Positions 1 through 3,508 of a stretch of 5,014 bases of DNA are shown here, piece after piece. The stretch's first letter is position 1. Each line of letters opens with the position of its first letter. This DNA comes from Cyanobacteria bacterium UBA11370. GTDB lineage: Bacteria > Cyanobacteriota > Cyanobacteriia > Cyanobacteriales > Coleofasciculaceae. The notes beneath the pieces were generated by a model. The model was not told the DNA's origin. It made no database searches and saw only the letters and a program-made list of their open reading frames with translations. Both the position numbers and the translations under genes were made by a program. The stretch spans positions 2,625-7,638 of the forward strand of contig DNGI01000454.1 of the NCBI GenBank assembly GCA_003486645.1, given 5' to 3'.

Positions 1-38
1 GAGAGAGGGAGAGGGGGAGAGGGAGAGAGGGGGAGAAA
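1..38. repeat. Polypurine (GA-rich) tract at window edge
   Basis: All of the first 38 bases are G or A, made of GAGAGGG- and GGGGGAGA-like units. The tract is cut by the window start, so its full length is unknown. Its complement is a C/T tract that recalls the CCCCACT repeats elsewhere in the window, but it has no clean 7-base unit. Nothing suggests that it codes. Confidence 0.8.
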
Positions 39-68
39 TTTTATTAGGAGTGATTAGCCGGACATGAT

Positions 69-126
69 ATTATACCAATTCTTCAAAATCAAGCAACAGA
101 TACAAACCTGGAAACCCCGGTATAAT
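69..126. repeat. Short inverted repeat ATTATACC/GGTATAAT
   Basis: ATTATACC at 69-76 is matched by its reverse complement GGTATAAT at 119-126, with 42 bases between. The eight-base arms are perfect but short. It could be a degenerate small foldback element or chance in AT-rich DNA. The rest of 39-137 shows no gene. Confidence 0.3.
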
Positions 127-137
127 CTTACTTTCTT

Positions 138-162
138 AATTTTGAATTTTGAATTTTGAATT
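138..162. repeat. Tandem heptamer AATTTTG x3
   Basis: Three perfect copies of AATTTTG (138-158) are followed by a partial AATT. This matches the short tandemly repeated repetitive (STRR) heptamers known from cyanobacterial intergenic DNA. It lies downstream of the J-domain gene, beyond its terminator. Bases 163-218 show no gene and no clear signal. Confidence 0.75.
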
Positions 163-218
163 GATATTACTCAAACTCTAACAGAGCATATCTTCTCCAA
201 TCCCAAATCCTTGCATCC

Positions 219-242
219 AAAAAGGTGGACAATTCCACCTTT
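219..242 (-). terminator. Rho-independent terminator of the J-domain gene
   Basis: Read on the minus strand, AAAGGTGGA pairs perfectly with TCCACCTTT around the four-base loop ATTG, giving a nine-base-pair stem (221-229 with 234-242). The 3' arm runs into a stretch of five T (CCTTTTTGG). It starts about 38 bases after the J-domain stop codon, as expected for that gene's intrinsic terminator. The plus-strand reading lacks a good T run after the stem. Confidence 0.65.
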
Positions 243-279
243 CTAAGTACACACTTGAAACGATTGCGTCACATCAACC

Positions 280-669
280 TCAACCGCAGTTCTCGTAAAG
301 AGTATGACCAAAAATAGCATAAGCAAAATGATCGCATGTCCTATTATTATTAAATTTTCTTGCTGTCCTATTGACTGATCTACGTTGTCGATGACCATAG
401 TGTTTACAGAGGATTTCATGAGCCGTATTAATCTCTTTAAAACGTTCCTCTGCTTCTTGATTTTCTGGATTAAGATCGGGATGATATCGACGAGCTAACC
501 TACGGTAAGCCGTCTTAATTTCTTCTAATGAAGCCTCTTTTGTCAACTCCAGCTTTTTGTAATAATGCTCGAAATTGATTACAGATGATGACATACCCAT
601 GAGTGAATTAACCTTGATTATTGAAGTATCTTGTTTCAACTTATCAAGGTTAAAGATTTCTATCGTCAC
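280..669 (-). CDS. J-domain (DnaJ-like) co-chaperone, short
   Basis: A 129-residue protein with one J domain at about residues 36-90. It has the helix II pattern [15 protein letters not shown] with the diagnostic HPD at 63-65, and helix [16 protein letters not shown] domains stimulate the ATPase of DnaK/Hsp70 through HPD, so this is probably a cytosolic DnaK partner. It lacks the Gly/Phe-rich, zinc-finger and C-terminal substrate domains of full DnaJ, so its client specificity is unknown. The 40-residue tail is basic and then Cys/His-containing (C112, H114, H122, C128). The listed start is GTG at 667-669; ATG codons at 598-600 and 592-594 (residues 24 and 26) would give a protein that begins just before the J domain, and no start has a clear Shine-Dalgarno site. 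It stands alone, with an intrinsic terminator about 38 bases downstream. Family call is secure; start and role are not. Confidence 0.88.
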   Translation of the reverse strand: MTIEIFNLDKLKQDTSIIKVNSLMGMSSSVINFEHYYKKLELTKEASLEEIKTAYRRLARRYHPDLNPENQEAEERFKEINTAHEILCKHYGHRQRRSVNRTARKFNNNRTCDHFAYAIFGHTLYENCG

Positions 670-685
670 TCATATGATTGAAATG

Positions 686-691
686 AGTATA
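686..691 (-). promoter_or_regulatory. Possible -10 box of the J-domain gene
   Basis: The minus strand reads TATACT here, one base off the TATAAT consensus. No TTGACA-like -35 box lies 16-18 bases upstream. Transcription from it would begin around 679, which suits either the GTG at 669 with a very short leader or the ATG codons near 600 with a leader of about 80 bases. This is a weak prediction. Confidence 0.25.
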
Positions 692-919
692 GTAAAATTT
701 CTTTCTTTAGGGTTGATTCTGAGATGGCAAGATTACTACTGCCGTAATAGAACATAAAAATAGTGGCTGCCTTCGTCTTTAGAAAATAATTTAAGCCACT
801 GAAATCTAATACTTTGGAAATTGAGGACCAACCTAACTTTATGCAAATCGGCACATGAAGAGAGTGTAAAAATTGAATAGGGCATTTTTCAAATGGGTGA
901 GGTACAGTTGCATTTTTTT

Positions 920-936
920 CCCCACTCCCCACTCCC
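920..936. repeat. CCCCACT heptamer repeat
   Basis: Two perfect CCCCACT units followed by CCC. The same unit recurs at 1321-1352 and 2763-2797. It resembles cyanobacterial STRR heptamers. It lies downstream of the small membrane protein gene. Confidence 0.75.
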
Positions 937-968
937 TATGAGTATGAGAACCGCTATAACGAGAATCC

Positions 969-1163
969 TTAATCCTTCTGTGGATAGTTCCAAGCACGCC
1001 ACAAAAGCGCGATCGCTAGGATGAAACTTGGCGCAAGAATAGCAATCAGCACATTAACAGAAGTTGGCGTAACAGGTAAACTTGACCCTCCGTACCGGAT
1101 TAAAACAGAAATCCCCATCGAAAGAATTAAGACTTTAAGAATAAAGTTTACCTGAGTGCCCAT
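969..1163 (-). CDS. Small two-helix membrane protein, function unknown
   Basis: A 64-residue hydrophobic protein (66 if it begins at the ATG at 1167-1169). The start at 1161-1163 is preferred because AGGG at 1170-1173 lies six bases upstream of it but directly abuts the other ATG. Numbering from the preferred start, one hydrophobic segment covers about residues 5-22 (VNFILKVLILSMGISVLI). A loop with RYGGSSLPVTPTS follows, then a second segment at about 35-55 (VNVLIAILAPSFILAIALLW) and a charged tail ending YPQKD. The pattern suggests a hairpin in the plasma or thylakoid membrane with a short Pro/Gly-containing loop. I recognise the style of small conserved cyanobacterial proteins but no named family. 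It has no close co-directional partner. A HIP1 site lies inside the gene. Confidence 0.65.
   Translation of the reverse strand: MGTQVNFILKVLILSMGISVLIRYGGSSLPVTPTSVNVLIAILAPSFILAIALLWRAWNYPQKD
1009..1016. repeat. HIP1 octamer GCGATCGC
   Basis: A perfect copy of the highly iterated palindrome HIP1, strongly over-represented in many cyanobacterial genomes. It lies inside the small membrane protein gene and supports a cyanobacterial source. A near copy, TCGATCGC, lies at the start of the gene at 2803. Confidence 0.85.
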
Positions 1164-1169
1164 AAACAT

Positions 1170-1173
1170 CCCT
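1170..1173 (-). promoter_or_regulatory. Ribosome binding site deciding a start
   Basis: The minus strand reads ACAGGGATGTTTATG. AGGG is six bases from the second ATG (1161-1163) and has no spacing from the first (1167-1169), which favours the second. Confidence 0.5.
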
Positions 1174-1320
1174 GTATTGCTTGAAGTCTAAACTCTTACT
1201 TTACCGGGATTCGACAAGACTCCTCAAGAGTCCCCCCAAATCTCTCCTATCTACTAATATGAGCTGCAACTTGGTATAAGTTCTGATTAGGCACAAGGAG
1301 ATAGACCCTAGGGAAAAATT

Positions 1321-1352
1321 CCCACTCCCCACTCCTGGTCTCCCCACTCCCC
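1321..1352. repeat. CCCCACT repeat tract, interrupted
   Basis: C-rich tract with CCCCACT units on both sides of an interruption CCTGGTCT. The tract at 2763-2797 has almost the same interruption (CCCGGTCT), so the two are related copies and not independent low-complexity DNA. Just upstream, CCCTAGGG (1306-1313) is a perfect palindrome, and GGGAA/TTCCC (1311-1315 with 1319-1323) could form a small hairpin. Confidence 0.7.
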
Positions 1353-1382
1353 TTTCTTAGGGGCAACTTCCAGAATAGACTA

Positions 1383-1411
1383 TTGAAATACTAAAATAAG
1401 TGCCCATACAA
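1383..1411 (+). promoter_or_regulatory. Weak candidate promoter of the peptidoglycan-binding gene
   Basis: TTGAAA at 1383-1388 resembles a -35 box, and ATACAA at 1406-1411 lies 17 bases downstream as a poor -10 box. The spacing is right and the gene starts 19 bases further on, but the -10 match is weak. Confidence 0.2.
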
Positions 1412-1430
1412 ACTTAACTGCCATAACCTT

Positions 1431-2561
1431 ATGAAGCTGCAAGATATTCTGAAGAATGACCTGAAATATGGTATGGACATGATCGCAGATGACAAGGAAC
1501 TTGCCACCCAGATCCAGATGCTGCTGATCAATCTAAAGCTTTTAGACCCACCCGCAGATGGCTCCTTCGGTCCAGTTTCAATCGCAGCACTGAAACAATT
1601 TCAGACCTTAATGAAATGTAACGAGCCAGAATATCTTGGCCCTGTCACAGCAAAAGAACTGATTGAAACCAAACCCGAAGAGTTACCAACTCCTCCCCTC
1701 AAACTGGGTAATGACTTAGCCAGTCTGATCGTCAAGCACATGCAAACTAAAGGCTATCAGATTTTTCAGGGAATCAGACAGTATAACATTGTCTATGTTG
1801 AAGGCATGAACGCCGATGCCACCTTAAACAGCGATCAACCCAACTCTTTTAATGACCGCCGCCTAGTACTCCAGATTATCGATGGCACTCCCGCTATCAT
1901 CGGCAATTGGGAAGCCACAACCGAACCCGGTTTCCATTACACCTATCGTCCCATGAACCCTTCTGTAGGAGCGGCTCGAATCAAGTTTGGTCAATACAAA
2001 GCCTGGCGGGTTGGAGCGCATGGAAAAGATCGTCATGAAGCACTCGTACAAACAGGTGGCCCAGTGATAGTACACCGAGACTTTAACAAAGACTTTAAGC
2101 GCACCAATGACAAATTGGATACCGGGTACTTTGGCATTAATCAGCACTGGGGTTATGACTTACCTCAAAATAACGTCTATTATGCGAGCGCAGGTTGCTT
2201 AGTTGGGCGCTCCCGTGAAGGTCATCGGCAATTCATGAAACTGATTAAACAAGACCAGCGCTACCAAGCCAATCGAGATTACGTCTTCTATGCAACCATA
2301 ATTCCAGGAGATGAGCTAATCAAACGTGAGGATGCTGCTGCTCCCCAAGCCACCCTTACCCTCTTAAAAGAAGGTTCCAGCGGTCCCTTAGTCAAACGAC
2401 TTCAGCAAGCCTTAAAAGATAAAGGGCATAACCCTGGTAGTATCGATGGTGTCTATGGTTTAGGTACAAAAGCCGCCGTCCGAGCCTTTCAAAAAGCTAA
2501 TGGTTTAGAACCCGATGGAGTCGTGGGGCAGAGAACCTGGAAAGCTCTAGGCTTAAACTGA
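1431..2561 (+). CDS. Peptidoglycan-binding protein with L,D-transpeptidase-like core
   Basis: A 376-residue protein in three parts. Residues about 22-80 form an N-terminal peptidoglycan-binding (PGBD) repeat with DGSFGPVSIAALKQFQ. Residues about 105-292 form the core. Residues about 309-375 form a second, canonical PGBD with IDGVYGLGTKAAVRAFQ and GVVGQRTWKAL. The core contains HRD (215-217), TGYFGINQHW with H239, and SAGC at 253-256, followed by FMKLI and YVFYATII. A His upstream of an S-x-G-C motif is the arrangement of YkuD-type L,D-transpeptidases, and similar G-x-N-x-H...SAGC cores occur in proteins of other bacteria. C256 would be the nucleophile and H239 its partner; this is inferred from motif order. 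It may therefore cut, cross-link or carboxypeptidase-process peptidoglycan peptides. There is no signal peptide, membrane segment or lipobox, so export is unexplained; an endolysin-like role is possible. ATG at 1431 lacks a clear Shine-Dalgarno site, and ATG codons 15 and 17 are alternatives. The PGBD calls are secure, the catalytic call moderate. Confidence 0.85.
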   Translation: MKLQDILKNDLKYGMDMIADDKELATQIQMLLINLKLLDPPADGSFGPVSIAALKQFQTLMKCNEPEYLGPVTAKELIETKPEELPTPPLKLGNDLASLIVKHMQTKGYQIFQGIRQYNIVYVEGMNADATLNSDQPNSFNDRRLVLQIIDGTPAIIGNWEATTEPGFHYTYRPMNPSVGAARIKFGQYKAWRVGAHGKDRHEALVQTGGPVIVHRDFNKDFKRTNDKLDTGYFGINQHWGYDLPQNNVYYASAGCLVGRSREGHRQFMKLIKQDQRYQANRDYVFYATIIPGDELIKREDAAAPQATLTLLKEGSSGPLVKRLQQALKDKGHNPGSIDGVYGLGTKAAVRAFQKANGLEPDGVVGQRTWKALGLN

Positions 2562-2581
2562 GAAGCCTCGTTAAGGACTTC
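2562..2581 (+). terminator. Hairpin right after the stop codon, weak terminator
   Basis: GAAGCCT (2562-2568) pairs with AGG-A-CTTC (2574-2581) with one bulged A and a five-base loop, immediately after the TGA. No T run follows, so an intrinsic terminator is doubtful; it could protect the 3' end of the mRNA or be part of the following repeat mosaic. Confidence 0.3.
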
Positions 2582-2625
2582 GCTATGCTAGGGAGTGTGG
2601 GACTTTTAAGTGTTGAGTTTCGTTA

Positions 2626-2647
2626 GCGTTCCCGCAGCGTTCTCGCC
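2626..2647. repeat. GCGTTCCCGCA/GCGTTCTCGCC direct repeat
   Basis: Two adjacent 11-base units matching at nine positions, in a GC-rich patch (GTTAGCGTTCCCGCAGCG). This resembles the GCGTTCCCGCAGCG-type interspersed repeats common in cyanobacterial intergenic DNA. Just upstream, AGGGAGTGTGGGA at 2590-2602 is an inverted, degenerate copy of the CCCCACTCCC unit. Confidence 0.55.
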
Positions 2648-2670
2648 AAGGAGTAACAGGACAATAGTCC

Positions 2671-2693
2671 GTTTTGAGTTTTGAATTGTTGAG
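2671..2693. repeat. Heptamer GTTTTGA x2 with degenerate continuation
   Basis: GTTTTGA is repeated at 2671-2684 and followed by ATTGTTGAG. The unit is close to the AATTTTG array at 138-162, read in a shifted phase (TTTTGAA against TTTTGAG). Confidence 0.55.
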
Positions 2694-2696
2694 TTA

Positions 2697-2710
2697 AAGT
2701 TCTAGGACTT
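2697..2710. repeat. Near-perfect 14-base palindrome AAGTTCTAGGACTT
   Basis: Six of seven base pairs match; the mismatched pair is T2701/G2706. ACACAAAAC follows. Sequences of the type TAGGACTTACGCA recur in cyanobacterial genomes and may be ends of small non-autonomous elements, but only this one copy is present here. Confidence 0.4.
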
Positions 2711-2726
2711 ACACAAAACCGTATAT

Positions 2727-2751
2727 GTAGGGTAGGCATTGCCCACCGTAC
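2727..2751. repeat. REP-like imperfect palindrome
   Basis: GTAGGGTAGGC (2727-2737) pairs with GCCCACCGTAC (2741-2751) around the loop ATT, with nine of eleven pairs matching; the mismatches are A2734/C2744 and G2730/G2748. GGGTGGGCATTGCCCACC-type palindromes are a common dispersed repeat in cyanobacteria. In RNA it would form a stable hairpin about 50 bases before the next start codon. Confidence 0.6.
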
Positions 2752-2762
2752 TCCTAAACAGC

Positions 2763-2797
2763 CTCCCACTCCCGGTCTCCCCACTCCCCACTCCCTC
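2763..2797. repeat. CCCCACT repeat tract, interrupted, abutting a start codon
   Basis: CCCACT and CCCCACT units around the interruption CCCGGTCT. This is a sister copy of the tract at 1321-1352. It ends six bases before the ATG at 2803 and so occupies the place where the ribosome binding site should be. Confidence 0.7.
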
Positions 2798-2802
2798 TTA
2801 AA

Positions 2803-3177
2803 ATGAAACAACTCGATCGCCTAGAAAATCCAGAACTACACCACTTACAGCTATTACTCTACCTACTACCTGTTATTGGTTTTTTCCCAGCACTCTGGAC
2901 ACTGTACCGTCGTCAAGGGACACGGGAACAACAGGTTGCCAGTCGCCTGTCTGTTACCTTGGCTTTTGGTTGGTTACTGGGCTACATTTTATTATTGTCA
3001 GGAGCGCAGCTCTCAGAATTCTGGAGTTTACGCCTATTATTTATCAATACGATGCTCACATCAAGTTATTTTTTAGTGAGTATTGGCTTAATGGTACGTT
3101 TGTGGCAGCGGAAGTCACCCCGACTTCCCTGGATTAGTCAGATTGCGGAAGGAACAGTGCGGAAACATTTATCCTAA
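2803..3177 (+). CDS. Three-helix membrane protein, function unknown
   Basis: A 124-residue protein with three hydrophobic segments: about residues 15-35 (QLLLYLLPVIGFFPALWTLY), 49-67 (LSVTLAFGWLLGYILLLSG) and 76-100 (LRLLFINTMLTSSYFLVSIG and following). A basic loop RRQGTREQ follows segment 1 and a basic tail WQRKSPR follows segment 3. By the positive-inside rule these put the 35-48 loop and the C-terminus in the cytoplasm, which fits an outside N-terminus. I recognise no named family; it looks like a conserved cyanobacterial membrane protein. It lies 331 bases upstream of the LCP gene on the same strand, so a link to cell-envelope glycopolymer assembly is possible but rests on position only. 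ATG at 2803 follows a CCCCACT repeat with no Shine-Dalgarno site. Membrane topology and a real gene are likely; function is unknown. Confidence 0.7.
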   Translation: MKQLDRLENPELHHLQLLLYLLPVIGFFPALWTLYRRQGTREQQVASRLSVTLAFGWLLGYILLLSGAQLSEFWSLRLLFINTMLTSSYFLVSIGLMVRLWQRKSPRLPWISQIAEGTVRKHLS

Positions 3178-3350
3178 GTTATTTCTGCCTGACTCCTTAA
3201 GGTAGTAGGTGCTTGTCTGGACTGGATGGATTGATCAAATCTTGATCCGGTATTTCCCTGGTTTTACCGCAGAGGGATAGAAAATTGATATGAATGTTCT
3301 TGTTAAACACCTTCAGATTCAAGGTTAAGCATTTCTGTGGAACGCGAGTT
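3178..3350. other. Non-coding first part of the gap before the LCP gene
   Basis: No gene is supported on either strand. GATCAA (3233-3238) pairs with TTGATC (3242-3247) across a three-base loop, and ACCTT (3309-3313) pairs with AAGGT (3321-3325). Neither is followed by a T run, so no terminator is called for the upstream membrane protein gene. No good -35/-10 pair was recognised for the LCP gene. Confidence 0.5.
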
Positions 3351-3458
3351 ATACCATTTGGTTTTATTGGTGTCAGATTTGGAAATTCCCAAACGAGGCT
3401 CTTATGAGACTCTTCCAATCCAAAATCTAAAATCCAAAATCTAAAATCCAAATGGTAT
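3351..3458. mobile_element. 108-bp foldback element with 11-bp terminal inverted repeats (MITE-like candidate)
   Basis: ATACCATTTGG at 3351-3361 is matched perfectly by CCAAATGGTAT at 3448-3458. The centre holds a small hairpin (GAG-G-CTC, loop TTAT, GAG-A-CTC, 3395-3412) placed almost exactly at the midpoint. The arms between are T-rich on the left and A-rich on the right and pair partly. A short non-coding element with perfect ends and a central hairpin is what a MITE or foldback repeat looks like. No clear target-site duplication is visible. It ends 50 bases before the LCP start codon, so it may supply or disturb that gene's 5' leader. A minus-strand frame here is a translation of the repeat and is not called. 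Confidence 0.5.
3421..3448. repeat. Tandem heptamer YAAAATC x4
   Basis: Four exact seven-base units alternating CAAAATC and TAAAATC fill the right arm of the 108-bp element. It is the same size class as the other heptamer arrays in this window. Confidence 0.75.
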
Positions 3459-3468
3459 TATGAATTCT

Positions 3469-3483
3469 CCCAATCCCAATCCC
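3469..3483. repeat. CCCAAT x2 short repeat
   Basis: CCCAATCCCAATCCC: two six-base units plus a partial one, between the foldback element and the LCP ribosome binding site. Confidence 0.45.
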
Positions 3484-3497
3484 TATTACAAGTGTGT

Positions 3498-3502
3498 GAG
3501 GA
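3498..3502 (+). promoter_or_regulatory. Ribosome binding site of the LCP gene
   Basis: GAGGA lies six bases before GTG at 3509. It is the best Shine-Dalgarno site in the window and supports the non-ATG start; the next in-frame Met is residue 37, inside the membrane anchor. Confidence 0.7.
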
Positions 3503-3508
3503 AGCCAA

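Larger units (their letters stand above)
670..968. other. Intergenic region without a convincing gene
   Basis: About 300 AT-rich bases between the two minus-strand genes. The open frames crossing it are poor: the minus-strand frame ending at 666 starts inside a CCCCACT repeat and has no recognisable domain. A CCCCACT tract lies at 920-936, and GAGAACCGCTATAACGAGAA at 945-964 contains an imperfect palindrome (CGCTATAACG). No terminator with a T run is evident for the small membrane protein gene that ends at 969. Confidence 0.6.

Noticed and set aside
138..162. A CRISPR array in the tandem repeats
   Set aside because: Units are seven bases with no spacers; none of the repeat tracts in the window has the 25-40 base repeats and unique spacers of a CRISPR array.
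575..757. Plus-strand open frame of 60 codons
   Set aside because: It overlaps the 5' end of the J-domain gene on the opposite strand and shows no domain or ribosome binding site.
666..932. Minus-strand open frame of 88 codons between the two minus-strand genes
   Set aside because: Its start is a GTG inside the CCCCACT repeat, it has no recognisable domain, and its composition looks like translated AT-rich intergenic DNA. The stop codon overlap with the GTG start of the J-domain gene is probably chance.
1218..1232. GACTC/GAGTC hairpin as a terminator or operator
   Set aside because: The stem has five pairs, is followed by C and not T on the plus strand, and lies between divergent genes where no terminator is expected.
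70..1279. A 1.2-kb composite element bounded by TTATACCAA and TTGGTATAA, carrying the two minus-strand genes
   Set aside because: The arms are only nine bases, there is no transposase and no target duplication, and the motif also occurs elsewhere in the window.
1294..1299. AAGGAG as a ribosome binding site for a small unlisted gene
   Set aside because: No ATG, GTG or TTG start with an open frame follows at a suitable distance.
1863..2147. Minus-strand open frame of 94 codons inside the peptidoglycan-binding gene
   Set aside because: It lies wholly antisense to a well-supported gene and has no recognisable content.
3197..3451. Minus-strand open frame beginning MDFRFWILDFG
   Set aside because: The N-terminus is a direct translation of the YAAAATC heptamers and the frame runs through the foldback element; no domain and no ribosome binding site.
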